Assembly (NCBI RefSeq): GCF_030408815.1
Contig: NZ_CP047355.1
Coordinates: forward strand, 2,790,001 to 2,854,000
From: Corynebacterium freiburgense
GTDB taxonomy: Bacteria; Actinomycetota; Actinomycetes; Mycobacteriales; Mycobacteriaceae
Reading direction: 5' to 3'
DNA: 64,000 nucleotides
The position numbers were made by a program, and so were the translations under genes. The notes beneath the pieces are model-generated. The model did no database searches and was not told where the DNA came from. It was given only the letters and a program-made list of their open reading frames with translations. Positions 44,636 through 53,470 of this stretch are shown piece after piece (positions within the stretch are counted from its first letter, which is position 1; each line of letters opens with the position of its first letter).

Positions 44636-46405
44636 TTAGTTTTCGTCCCAGCTCTGGATATGGCGCAATAGCATTCTGGTTTTGCGTTGGCTGCGTCCGA
44701 GTTTTCGGCACAGTTTTACTAGTACTTCAATTGCGGAGGTAATGTGTGGGCCTTTATTCAACATGACGCATTCGGCTCTAAGCGCAAAGGCGGCGTCGGT
44801 TATTTCGGCCCGGGACGGCAGCCCAGATTTTGCCATTGTTTCGAGTACTTGCGTGGCTAGGATTACTGGCACATGGGCAGCTTCAGCCATTGACATAATG
44901 TGCGAAGGTACTTCCGCCAGGCGTTCAAAACCTAGTTCTACGGCAAGGTCGCCGCGCGCAATCATAATGCCAAGTTTGGGATGGCGCATTCCTTCTAGCA
45001 GGATAAGTGGAAGATTTTTATGTGCAGGGATGGTTTCAACTTTAAGAATGAGCCCTAGGTTTTCGGGAACGCGTTCCAGAACATAAGCCACATCTTCTGG
45101 AGTGCGAATAAAACTTACGGCCACAATATCGGCATGTTGCGCAATAAACTGCAGGTCGCGTTCGTCTTCTTCAGTAAGGCTGGGCAACGGTAATTGCGTG
45201 TCAGGGAGATTTATGCCTTTGTGGGCTCCCAGATTGGCGGTACCACGGGTGATTTCCAGTGTTCGGGTTTCTTTATCTGCCGCACAAACGATAGCGGTAA
45301 GTGCGCCGTCATCAAAAATTACACGTTCCCCTACTTGTAGTGCCCGTACTGCTTCCGGAAGGGTACAACCCAGGACAGGTGTTTGTCCTGGTATAGGCAC
45401 ACAATCATCTTGGGCTGTAGTAAGAATAAGTTGATCACCTTGAGTGAGCCGTAAGCGTTGCAATGTTGGGGGAATGCCACTCAAGATCGCTGTGGAACCA
45501 TTACAGGTTATTGGGGTGCCGTCAGCAATCCAGGCATTGCGCTGACCTTCAGCAAGGACGCCTTCACCTGAAATCTTCACCACAAATTCGCGCGCTAGTC
45601 CGCGGTTATCAATAAGCGTGACGACGTCCCCCTCCTTGCGGTCGGCGAGCCAGGCGGCGTCGACACGCGCACACAATGCTGGGCGACCAAGAACATCGGG
45701 GGCGGGGATGCCAGTAGTGTTCAACCAGAGATGCGATGGGTGAATGACTTGGCCAGCGGCGTCGCGAAGTACGCGTGCACGCCCAACCGCAGGGCCAGGG
45801 GCAATGCCCGCTGTACGAATCTTTGGCCCTGCAAGGTCCATACTAATGCGCATATTTGGGCGAATCTTATGCACGTTTTCGATCATGGCTCGCCAAACTT
45901 CAGGCCCATCATGAGCGCAATTAATGCGGGCTAAATCCATTCCAGCATCAATAAGCCCACGAACAAGGTCAAGATCATATGCGGCTTCTGTTGGCAATGT
46001 CACCATAATTCGCGACGGTGCCTCGTCATCCCCCGGCCCAAACAGTTCAAGTGTGTGCTGTTCAAGAATTTCATCAGCGTGAGCAAAAGCCTCGGCCAAT
46101 TCTTGCTTTGTATAAATAATCGCGTCTCCATACAGGGCACCCAAAACGTTGCGTGCAGCCTTAAGCCTTGCTTTGACCGCAGGCTCCGCTGTAGACAGCC
46201 GCGTAGCGCCAAATGCCTCCAACCCTGCTTGAAGACGCCGTTGATCGCGCGACCGCAAATGCGCATAGTGCACCATATTCAAAGCACCATGCGCATGCGT
46301 TGAATGCACCAAATCTAACTGCCGTGCAAAGCGGGCTGATTCTTGATCCAATTCAGAAAGCAAACCATCAACATCCGCAATAAGCCGAGGCAGATCTGGC
46401 GCCAT
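44636..46405 (-). CDS. pyk2: Atypical pyruvate kinase Pyk2
   Basis: A 589-residue protein with a roughly 130-residue N-terminal helical domain not found in ordinary pyruvate kinases, then a pyruvate kinase barrel containing MVTLPTEAAYD, ARINCAHDGP, MDLAGPKIRT, LILKVETIPA, GIMIARGDLAVE and LATQVLETMAKSGLPSRAEITD. It lacks the usual C-terminal allosteric domain: the sequence ends about 30 residues after MLNKGPH. It matches C. glutamicum Pyk2, always next to ldh. Expected reaction PEP + ADP to pyruvate + ATP; whether it is the main activity is uncertain. AGGAG precedes the ATG. Confidence 0.88.
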   Translation of the reverse strand: MAPDLPRLIADVDGLLSELDQESARFARQLDLVHSTHAHGALNMVHYAHLRSRDQRRLQAGLEAFGATRLSTAEPAVKARLKAARNVLGALYGDAIIYTKQELAEAFAHADEILEQHTLELFGPGDDEAPSRIMVTLPTEAAYDLDLVRGLIDAGMDLARINCAHDGPEVWRAMIENVHKIRPNMRISMDLAGPKIRTAGIAPGPAVGRARVLRDAAGQVIHPSHLWLNTTGIPAPDVLGRPALCARVDAAWLADRKEGDVVTLIDNRGLAREFVVKISGEGVLAEGQRNAWIADGTPITCNGSTAILSGIPPTLQRLRLTQGDQLILTTAQDDCVPIPGQTPVLGCTLPEAVRALQVGERVIFDDGALTAIVCAADKETRTLEITRGTANLGAHKGINLPDTQLPLPSLTEEDERDLQFIAQHADIVAVSFIRTPEDVAYVLERVPENLGLILKVETIPAHKNLPLILLEGMRHPKLGIMIARGDLAVELGFERLAEVPSHIMSMAEAAHVPVILATQVLETMAKSGLPSRAEITDAAFALRAECVMLNKGPHITSAIEVLVKLCRKLGRSQRKTRMLLRHIQSWDEN

Positions 46406-46413
46406 AGTGTCTC

Positions 46414-47367
46414 CTATTCAGCTGGGAAAAACTGCTCCTGAATGGCGCGCAATGTAGCAGCGGAATGCCGAAAACGCTCTTTCTCATGATCGGTGAGTTC
46501 CAACTCCACCGCACGCCGCACGCCCTTACGGTGAATAATAGCTGGTGTACCAATATAAATGTTGCTTTCGCCGTACTCGCCATTGAGCAAACAAGAAACT
46601 GGAAGCGCAACATCCTGGTTATGCAAAATTGCGCGGGTAATCCTGGCTAAGCCCATACCAATGCCATATGACGTGGAGCCCTTGGCGTCGATAATCGCAT
46701 ATGCAGCATCACGTGTTTCTTCGAACACTTTTTCAAGACGAGACTCAAGCGTTGGGTCCTTTTCCAATTGCTTACGCATAGACACACCAGCAATAGTTGC
46801 GGACGAAAGCACAGGTAATTCCGTATCACCATGCTCACCAATAATGTAGGCATGTACTGAAGTTGGAGCTACTTCATACATTTCACCCAACATGTAGCGG
46901 AAACGGGCAGAATCAAGAACAGTTCCGGAACCCAATACGCGATGCGAAGGTAAACCAGAGTACTTCCAAACCGCATAACTCAAAATATCCACAGGATTTG
47001 AGGCAACAAGGAAAATCCCATCAAATCCACTGGCCATTACTTGGTCAACAATGGACTTCATAATTTTCATGTTCTTGTCAACCAGCTGCAAGCGCGTTTC
47101 GCCAGGTTTCTGGGCTGCACCGGCACAAATAACCACCATAGCGGCGTCATTACAATCCTCGTAACTGCCTTTGGTTACTTTTGTCCGAGAATGCGACCAC
47201 ACAACACCGTGGTTCAGGTCCATCACATTGCCTTCAAGCTTTCGCTCATCAATATCAATGATTGCCAGGTGATCGCATGTCCCCTGATTGACTAGCGCGT
47301 ACGCATAAGCAACACCAACATCCCCCGCACCAATGAGTACAACCTTGTTTCCGACGCTGACCTTCAT
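46414..47367 (-). CDS. ldh: L-lactate dehydrogenase
   Basis: A 317-residue NAD-dependent L-LDH: Rossmann start [18 protein letters not shown], substrate loop with [13 protein letters not shown] (Gln-Lys-Pro-Gly-Glu-Thr-Arg), [10 protein letters not shown] and catalytic His in [13 protein letters not shown]. Reduces pyruvate to L-lactate. In an operon with pyk2 (8 bp gap), which would supply pyruvate. GAGGG upstream of the ATG. Confidence 0.97.
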   Translation of the reverse strand: MKVSVGNKVVLIGAGDVGVAYAYALVNQGTCDHLAIIDIDERKLEGNVMDLNHGVVWSHSRTKVTKGSYEDCNDAAMVVICAGAAQKPGETRLQLVDKNMKIMKSIVDQVMASGFDGIFLVASNPVDILSYAVWKYSGLPSHRVLGSGTVLDSARFRYMLGEMYEVAPTSVHAYIIGEHGDTELPVLSSATIAGVSMRKQLEKDPTLESRLEKVFEETRDAAYAIIDAKGSTSYGIGMGLARITRAILHNQDVALPVSCLLNGEYGESNIYIGTPAIIHRKGVRRAVELELTDHEKERFRHSAATLRAIQEQFFPAE

Positions 47368-47469
47368 GTCCGCCCTCTTTCAACTGCCTATATGGTTCCC
47401 ATAAGCCTATGCCCGATTATTTCCGTTTACAAGCTTTCAACGTGGAAATGTGCCCGATTTCTCACAGGA

Positions 47470-47475
47470 TACAAT
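47470..47475 (+). promoter_or_regulatory. -10 box of the PAP2 gene (leaderless)
   Basis: TACAAT lies 7 nt before ATG 47483. Confidence 0.45.
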
Positions 47476-47482
47476 GCTGACC

Positions 47483-48109
47483 ATGTTCACCTTCCGAACA
47501 GCTTCCATAGGAAGCGCAACCGCGCTTTGTATGGCAGGCATCGCATACTATAGCCACACACTTATACCTCTTGACCATTGGATATTCTCTTTTTTCCAAA
47601 GAGAACGACCTTTTGCACATGGAGTAACAGCGTTCACTCACTTTGGGCAATTCCCTATATTGACCGCAATCTTGGCAATCCCGACTGCATATATTTCCTA
47701 CAAACGGCGCTCAGCTTTTCCGATTGTTTTCTTTAGCGCTACGGCCGCCACCAGCACCCTAGTCTCTCACGCACTTAAAGTTCTTATAGAGCGCCCTCGA
47801 CCACCACATGAATTTGCCATTGCACCTATTGAAAACACCTGGAGTTTTCCGAGCGGTCACACCATGAATGCAGCCCTAATCACCGGAATCTTCGCGGTAA
47901 TTATTGGTTCTAAGTATGCATATTGGCTAGCGCTTAGTTTCTCGCTTCTTATGGGTTTTTCTCGAATCTATCTAGGACACCATTGGTTTAGTGATGTATT
48001 CGGCTCCTTCGCCATAAGCCTATGTCTTTTATTTCCGATTACTTTTTGGTTTTTCCGCTTTCAGAAAAATCTTTGGGCGCCTCACCATAGCTCCACAAAT
48101 CAGACTTAG
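47483..48109 (+). CDS. PAP2-family lipid phosphatase
   Basis: A 208-residue polytopic phosphatase with the motifs KVLIERPRPP, SFPSGHTMNAA and SRIYLGHHWFSDV. Likely an undecaprenyl/phosphatidyl phosphatase of the membrane; substrate unknown. The frame is open from GTG 47450 and ATG 47474, but ATG 47483 has a TACAAT -10 exactly 7 nt upstream, so it is preferred. Divergent from ldh. Confidence 0.82.
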   Translation: MFTFRTASIGSATALCMAGIAYYSHTLIPLDHWIFSFFQRERPFAHGVTAFTHFGQFPILTAILAIPTAYISYKRRSAFPIVFFSATAATSTLVSHALKVLIERPRPPHEFAIAPIENTWSFPSGHTMNAALITGIFAVIIGSKYAYWLALSFSLLMGFSRIYLGHHWFSDVFGSFAISLCLLFPITFWFFRFQKNLWAPHHSSTNQT

Positions 48110-48412
48110 GTCAACCAGGACATCTCAACTCCACACGTAACCATCCACAACCACGGCTTTAGGTATCAAATAAGAGTGCGATATTACCTCCTCCCTGTCT
48201 GCAAAATCCTCCAGCTTTACTTGAGCGATTTTGTGATGGTTACCGCACTCGATGAATAGCAACACCCGATAAGCAATTTTTATTTTGTTAGCAATTTATC
48301 GCCAGAAGCTCAGCCTCAAAAATACCGTTTTTTAACAGTAGATAACCATCGAAGTGTATCAATTTGAACACTTTCCGAAAACATGTAAAAAAGGGACGTA
48401 CAATCAGGCAAC
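48110..48412. other. Intergenic region before the HAD fusion gene
   Basis: Some 300 bp in which I see no gene, repeat or clear terminator, apart from the TACAAT promoter at 48399-48404. Confidence 0.5.
48399..48404 (+). promoter_or_regulatory. -10 box of the HAD fusion gene (leaderless)
   Basis: TACAAT lies 8 nt before GTG 48413. Confidence 0.45.
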
Positions 48413-49822
48413 GTGACCATCCAAGCAATTCTCTTTGACCTTGACGGGACCCTTATTGACCACTATCGATCCACTCATGACGCATTAGAAGCATGGGGGT
48501 CCGCCCTCAATAAGTCTCCGGAAGTCGAGCGTTGGTTCGAAATTGAGCAACGATGGTTTAAGTCCTATGAGCAAGGCAAAATAACGCGCCAAGAGCAACG
48601 GCGAAACAGTGTTCGAGAGTATTTGGGGCAGCCATCTTGTTCCGATGCTGAAGCAGACACACTATTCGAACAACTCTTTGCACTGTATTTAAAGAATTGC
48701 CAAGCTTTCAATGATGCTAAATCGTCGTTGAATCACGCTTTAGCCACAGGTGCCAAAATTGGCATTCTTACCAATGGCACAACAGAGATCCAAAAATTAA
48801 AACTAGAGCGTACTGGCCTTGCACACCCAAAGATTACATTGCTGACCAGCGAGGAGTTGGGGTATTCGAAACCTGACCCTCGGTGTTATCAGGCGGCGCT
48901 CGAGCGACTTGGTGTAGAGCCTTCCAAGACGTTAATGGTTGGGGATAATTATGCAAACGACGTCCAAGCAGCCGTGGATTGTGGTCTGATTGCTCGTCAT
49001 TTGGATCGACGTCGAGGTCAAACGTTAGACCACTACCCACCTAAAATTCCTAAATTAGTGGTGAGTGATATGGACGGTACGCTCCTTGATGAATCTGGCG
49101 CAATACCACCTGGCTTCTCCGATATTCATGCGCAAATGCAAGAGTTTGGTGTGACATTCGTACCAGCCAGTGGTAGGCAGTATGCCACCTTGGCTAAACT
49201 TTTCCCCGATACAGATACATTTATTGCTGAAAATGGCAATGTATTAGTCCATCAAGGCGAAGTTATCCACTCCACCGTTCTTAATCCGCGCATCGTCCAA
49301 AAACTTATCGACGCCGTGCGCACCATCGATTTGCCAGCAAGTTTAGTGCTATGCACAGCCGATATTGCCTATATCGAGGACGGTTCAGCTGAATTTCGCA
49401 CCGAAGTGGAAAAGTACTACGCATCTTATGAGATCGTCGATAATTTTGATGATCTTAAGGACATCGCTTGCGTAAAGGTTGCACTATTTGCCTTTGAAGG
49501 CTCGGAAACATATCCCACTCCCGATCTCGGCCCAGAATATGTGGCCACGATTTCCAGCCCATATTGGATCGACGTCATGGATTCCAATATCAATAAGGGA
49601 GTTGCTCTCCTAGAACTGCAAAGTGCTATGGGCATTCGACGTGACCGTACAGCGGCCTTTGGAGACTATCTCAATGATCTTGAAATGATGTGGGAAGCAG
49701 AACTTTCTTTTGCAGTTGATAACGCCCATCCGATTCTTACAAATGCAGCTAAATGGCGCGTACCTTCGAACAAGGAAAACGGAGTCATAAAAACCCTAAA
49801 TGCACTGTTTTTGTTGACCTGA
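48413..49822 (+). CDS. Tandem HAD-IA / HAD-IIB phosphatase fusion
   Basis: A 469-residue protein made of two complete HAD phosphatases. Residues 1-210 are a YjjG-like HAD-IA enzyme (ILFDLDGTLIDHY, GILTNGTTEIQ, SKPDPRCYQAALERLG, LMVGDNYANDVQAA). Residues 215-469 are a Cof-type HAD-IIB enzyme (LVVSDMDGTLLDES, FVPASGRQY, then DVMDSNINKGVALLELQ and AFGDYLNDLEMM). All four catalytic motifs are intact in both halves. Substrates unknown; two phosphatase activities in one chain suggests sequential or broad sugar-phosphate clean-up. GTG start, leaderless. Confidence 0.85.
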   Translation: MTIQAILFDLDGTLIDHYRSTHDALEAWGSALNKSPEVERWFEIEQRWFKSYEQGKITRQEQRRNSVREYLGQPSCSDAEADTLFEQLFALYLKNCQAFNDAKSSLNHALATGAKIGILTNGTTEIQKLKLERTGLAHPKITLLTSEELGYSKPDPRCYQAALERLGVEPSKTLMVGDNYANDVQAAVDCGLIARHLDRRRGQTLDHYPPKIPKLVVSDMDGTLLDESGAIPPGFSDIHAQMQEFGVTFVPASGRQYATLAKLFPDTDTFIAENGNVLVHQGEVIHSTVLNPRIVQKLIDAVRTIDLPASLVLCTADIAYIEDGSAEFRTEVEKYYASYEIVDNFDDLKDIACVKVALFAFEGSETYPTPDLGPEYVATISSPYWIDVMDSNINKGVALLELQSAMGIRRDRTAAFGDYLNDLEMMWEAELSFAVDNAHPILTNAAKWRVPSNKENGVIKTLNALFLLT

Positions 49823-49834
49823 CCCCATTTTTGC

Positions 49835-49840
49835 TAAGTT
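49835..49840 (+). promoter_or_regulatory. -10 box of the FMN reductase gene (leaderless)
   Basis: TAAGTT lies 7 nt before ATG 49848, with TTGACC (49814-49819) as a possible -35. Confidence 0.45.
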
Positions 49841-49847
49841 AGTTTCT

Positions 49848-50372
49848 ATGAAAATTGGAATCGTAGTAGGCAGTATCCGCGAAGGCCGTGTGGGCGAAAG
49901 CATCGGCCAGTGGGTAGCTGAGAATGCCACCGGCGCAGACTTCGAAATCATCGACATCCAGAAGTTTGATCTCCCTCTCTTCACCGGCGACACCCCTCCG
50001 ATGATGCTCAACAAAGAGTACAAGGATGCAAAGGTCGCAGCTTTCAGCAAGGCAATCGACGATTGCCAAGGCTTTATCTTTGTAACCCCTGAGTACAACA
50101 GCTCTGTTCCTGGCGCTTTCAAGAACGCCATCGACCACCTCGCTTCTGAGTGGAACGACAAGCCAGTCGGCTATGTTGGCTACTCCTTCGGTGGGGGCCG
50201 CAATGCTGTTGCGCACTGGCGCACCATCATGGGCACCCTTAAGGTCAAGGATGTTCCAGAAGAAGTTTCCATCAACCTCGGTTCCGATGTTGTTGACGGC
50301 AAGCTCAATGCTTCCGATGAGCAGGTCAAGGCCCTCAACTCCCTCGTTGAGCGCGTTATTGCCGCTGCCTAA
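49848..50372 (+). CDS. NAD(P)H-dependent FMN reductase (flavodoxin-like)
   Basis: A 174-residue flavoprotein of the NADPH-dependent FMN reductase family: phosphate-binding loop GSIREGRVGESI and the flavin-site segment FVTPEYNSSVPGAFKNAIDHL. Likely reduces FMN, quinones or other electrophiles. It uses a markedly codon-biased (highly expressed type) sequence, so a long antisense ORF (49839-50426) is only a shadow. Followed by a strong bidirectional terminator. Confidence 0.9.
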   Translation: MKIGIVVGSIREGRVGESIGQWVAENATGADFEIIDIQKFDLPLFTGDTPPMMLNKEYKDAKVAAFSKAIDDCQGFIFVTPEYNSSVPGAFKNAIDHLASEWNDKPVGYVGYSFGGGRNAVAHWRTIMGTLKVKDVPEEVSINLGSDVVDGKLNASDEQVKALNSLVERVIAAA

Positions 50373-50396
50373 TTGAGCACTTTGCTCTAATACAAT

Positions 50397-50433
50397 AAAA
50401 GGGTGGTTGCGTTTTCCCGCAACCACCCTTTTT
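50397..50433. terminator. Strong bidirectional terminator
   Basis: Arms GGGTGGTTGCG (50401-50411) and CGCAACCACCC (50418-50428) with AAAA on the left and TTTTT on the right; it serves the FMN reductase and the convergent msrA. Confidence 0.9.
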
Positions 50434-50453
50434 GCCTATCCGGGTCTATACTC

Positions 50454-51104
50454 CTAACCGCAGGCAACACCTGTGGAATGATGTGGGCAGTATCCTTGTG
50501 GATTTTTATCAAGATACTGTTGGTGATAATCCTCTGCCCGGTAGTACTCTCCATGAAGCGGTGCCACTTCTGTAGTAATTGGACCGTACCCATGCACAGC
50601 CAAACGTTCAGCGTAATCATTAAGGCGTTGCTTAATGTGGGCGGCGTCGTCAATCGCCGAATCGCCTAATGTGTAGAACGCTGAACGGTACTGTGTACCT
50701 ACGTCATTGCCCTGACGAAAACCTTGCGTAGGATCATGTGCTTCAAGCGCGGCCGTAATAATTGTGTCCAAAGAAATCTGCTCAGGATCATAGACCACTT
50801 CCACCACCTCGGTATGACCAGTACGTCCCGTACACACTTCCCTATATGTTGGGTTTGGTGTATAGCCGCCTGCGTACCCAACAGAGGTTGACTCCACCCC
50901 ATCTAACTCCCAGAAGAGCTTTTCCGCACCCCAGAAACAGCCAATTCCAATAAGAATGCTTTGTTGTCCCTCTCGCCACGGACCTGTGATTGGAGTTCCC
51001 AATACGGTATGTGGTTTTGGTTCGTCCAGGACCGGAGCACTGCCGCCTCGGAGTGCAGTTTCAGCGGTGACCATTTCTGGCGTTTTCTTAAACACCCAAC
51101 CCAT
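50454..51104 (-). CDS. msrA: Peptide methionine (S)-S-oxide reductase
   Basis: A 216-residue MsrA with catalytic GIGCFWGAEKLFWELDGV, the GYAGGYTPNPTYREVCTGRTGHTEVVEVVYDP core and a C-terminal tail with resolving Cys (GYCPHHSTGVACG). Repairs methionine-S-sulfoxide. Start at ATG 51104 (AAGGAAG upstream) rather than the frame open to 51185, which overlaps the divergent sodA start region. Sits beside sodA, consistent with an oxidative-stress pair. Confidence 0.95.
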   Translation of the reverse strand: MGWVFKKTPEMVTAETALRGGSAPVLDEPKPHTVLGTPITGPWREGQQSILIGIGCFWGAEKLFWELDGVESTSVGYAGGYTPNPTYREVCTGRTGHTEVVEVVYDPEQISLDTIITAALEAHDPTQGFRQGNDVGTQYRSAFYTLGDSAIDDAAHIKQRLNDYAERLAVHGYGPITTEVAPLHGEYYRAEDYHQQYLDKNPQGYCPHHSTGVACG

Positions 51105-51234
51105 GTACAGCTTCCTTTCTTCTCGCAACCTGCAACACATGCGAGCTCCTAAATATTTCTCTACATAAAGGCGTGCCTTGCGCAAGTTCGCATTTGCCTT
51201 ATCATGGGTAACACCAGACTTAGAAAGGACAAGT

Positions 51235-51837
51235 ATGGCCGTCTACGAACTCCCCTCACTCGACTATGCATACGATGCGCTCGAGCCGCATATCTCCGGC
51301 GAAATCATGGAACTCCACCACACCAAGCATCATCAAAACTACGTAAATGGTGCGAATGCAGCCCTGGAAAAACTCGAGGATGCTCGCGCAAATGGCTCCA
51401 TTGGGGTAGCCGTTACCGCACTAAGCAAAGATCTAGCCTTTAACCTCGGCGGACACACCAACCACTCACTCTTTTGGAAGAACCTTTCACCAAATGGTGG
51501 TGGTGAACCCACAGGCGAACTTGCAGAAGCAATCAACCGCGACTTTGGCTCATTTGAAGCCTTTAAATCGCACTTCAATGCTGCAGCTCTAGGCCTTCAG
51601 GGCTCCGGCTGGGCAGTTTTAGGTTATGACAAGGTTGGTAAGCGCCTTGTTATTGAACAAATGACCGATCAACAGGGCAATCTCTCGATTGACCTCGCTC
51701 CACTACTTCTTCTCGACATGTGGGAACACGCTTTCTATCTTCAGTACAAGAACGTTAAGGCAGATTATGTAGACGCCGTATGGAACGTTTTCAACTGGGA
51801 TGAAGTTGCTGCACGCTATGCAACCGCAGTGAAGTAA
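51235..51837 (+). CDS. sodA: Superoxide dismutase (Mn/Fe)
   Basis: A 200-residue Mn/Fe SOD: metal ligands in [16 protein letters not shown] (His), [13 protein letters not shown] (His) and [14 protein letters not shown] (Asp, His). Start is ATG 51235 with AAAGGAC upstream; the frame open to 51178 is not used. Converts superoxide to peroxide and oxygen. Divergent from msrA and ended by a stem-loop at 51854-51897. Confidence 0.97.
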   Translation: MAVYELPSLDYAYDALEPHISGEIMELHHTKHHQNYVNGANAALEKLEDARANGSIGVAVTALSKDLAFNLGGHTNHSLFWKNLSPNGGGEPTGELAEAINRDFGSFEAFKSHFNAAALGLQGSGWAVLGYDKVGKRLVIEQMTDQQGNLSIDLAPLLLLDMWEHAFYLQYKNVKADYVDAVWNVFNWDEVAARYATAVK

Positions 51838-51853
51838 AATCACATTCGTTTCT

Positions 51854-51897
51854 TTGTGGGTTGTGCTCGTCGTAAAATTGACAGGCACAACCCACAA
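51854..51897 (+). terminator. Terminator of sodA
   Basis: Arms TTGTGGGTTGTGC (51854-51866) and GCACAACCCACAA (51885-51897), 13-bp stem, 18-nt loop, followed by a T-rich stretch. Confidence 0.8.
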
Positions 51898-51953
51898 GCG
51901 TATTTATCGCTTTTTATTGCACCAGTGGGGCCCCAATCAACCCGGCGATTCGA

Positions 51954-51959
51954 TATCGT
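51954..51959 (+). promoter_or_regulatory. -10 box of the MFS gene (leaderless)
   Basis: TATCGT lies 6 nt before ATG 51966. Confidence 0.35.
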
Positions 51960-51965
51960 CTATGC

Positions 51966-53141
51966 ATGAGTGGATTACACCGCGGTGACCGACAATATCT
52001 TCGCGCTGTACTCGCCATGGTTGCGGCTGGTCTAGCTTCATTCAATACGCTATACGCAACGCAAGCACTTCTTCCCACACTCACCCAAGATCTAGGCATT
52101 TCGCCATCACAGGCGGCTCTTACTATATCCGCCACCACTGGAGCACTCGCTGTTTGTATCGTCCCGGCATCCATACTTTCGGAGCGATTTGGACGTGGAC
52201 GTATTCTTAGCGTCTCAGTCGTATTCGCAGTTGGCCTTGGACTTGTATTGCCGTGGTTGCCTTCAATTGAAGCTTTTATTATTGGCCGCACAATCCAGGG
52301 AATCCTTTTAGCCGGAGTTCCAGCTGTAGCAATGGCCTGGATCAGCGAAGAGGTTCGCATCGAAGATCTTGGCCATATGATGGGGCTCTATGTGGCAGGC
52401 ACATCTATCGGCGGACTTTTAGGCCGCCTAATTCCCGCTACTGCGGTAGAGTTTATGCCTTGGCAAAATGCTGTTTTTGTCAATGGGTGCATTGCATTGA
52501 CGTTTGCTGTACTTTTCGTTTGGTTGCTCCCCAGTCAACAGCGCTTTCACCCGAAAACCCTGACTTTTAGGTCAGAATTCCGGATCATGGTGATGCACTG
52601 GAAAAATCCAAAACTGGCAGCACTTTTTATTTCAGGCTTTCTTAATATGGGTGCCTTCGTTTCGCTTTATAACTACTTGGGATATCGGATGGTCTCTCAG
52701 TTTCATTTGAGCGAAGCAGTCACCGGATCACTATTCCTACTGTTTTTATCAGGCACCTGGAGCTCAACTACCGCCGCAACACTTGTAGCAAGATTTGGAA
52801 CGGCAAACACTGTTGTTGGCCTCGTTATAACCTCCACACTCGGGCTCATTGGATGTGCGTCAACCCACTTCGGCATAACCATGGTAGCTCTTCTGCTTTT
52901 TACTGCCAGCTTTTTCGCACTCCATTCCACAGCTTCAGGCGCTATTGGCAAAACTGCAATTTCACACAGAGCTGAGGCTACAAGTATGTACTTGTTTTGC
53001 TACTATTGCGGTTCTTCTGTCCTTGGCTGGGTGTCCGGTTATATATTTTCTTATTTCGGCTGGGCCGGCCTTATCTGTGGACTACTTTTTCTTATGACCA
53101 TATTTGGTACTGCAGCAGTATACTTCGCTAATAAAAACTGA
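51966..53141 (+). CDS. MFS exporter (YnfM-like)
   Basis: A 391-residue, 12-helix major facilitator protein. FASFNTLYATQALLPTLTQDLGISPSQAAL in the first helix and loop, the loop 2-3 motif SERFGRGRI, and a sixth-helix MGLYVAGTSIGGLLGRL are typical of the YnfM/arabinose-efflux group. Substrate unknown. Leaderless promoter candidate upstream. Confidence 0.85.
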   Translation: MSGLHRGDRQYLRAVLAMVAAGLASFNTLYATQALLPTLTQDLGISPSQAALTISATTGALAVCIVPASILSERFGRGRILSVSVVFAVGLGLVLPWLPSIEAFIIGRTIQGILLAGVPAVAMAWISEEVRIEDLGHMMGLYVAGTSIGGLLGRLIPATAVEFMPWQNAVFVNGCIALTFAVLFVWLLPSQQRFHPKTLTFRSEFRIMVMHWKNPKLAALFISGFLNMGAFVSLYNYLGYRMVSQFHLSEAVTGSLFLLFLSGTWSSTTAATLVARFGTANTVVGLVITSTLGLIGCASTHFGITMVALLLFTASFFALHSTASGAIGKTAISHRAEATSMYLFCYYCGSSVLGWVSGYIFSYFGWAGLICGLLFLMTIFGTAAVYFANKN

Positions 53142-53470
53142 CCAGTCCCCCACAGGACCAATATATCAACATTGCAGCTATAATATTTTTTAAGTTTTTT
53201 AGTATTTCAACTATTACTCCTATAGGAATACACAATCTTGCGCCCATTTTCGCCTACATAGCGACAAAATATCTGCACTCAAGATTTATGTGACACGTAA
53301 CCTATTTCTCACGAGGTTTTCAATGAGCGAATCATGCCCCAATTTATTAGGGCCCAATCAAAAATTGCCGAGGGGGATACTTTTCCAGAGTGTTAACACT
53401 CACGAGAGCACTTACATGAAACGATCAAGAAGACTCATTGTGCAAAAAAGCGAAAATCTACCAATTTTTC
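53142..53470. other. Intergenic region between MFS gene and nuclease gene
   Basis: AT-rich non-coding DNA. It contains a 14-bp perfect palindrome GAGTGTTAACACTC (53388-53401). A 76-codon frame (53290-53520) overlaps the nuclease end and has no RBS, so it is not called. Confidence 0.5.

Noticed and set aside
48100..48115. CTTAGGTCAAC as a fourth copy of the spacer core
   Set aside because: Only partly matching and not flanked by any dyad.
49839..50426. 195-codon minus-strand frame
   Set aside because: Shadow of the codon-biased FMN reductase gene, whose protein is clearly conserved.
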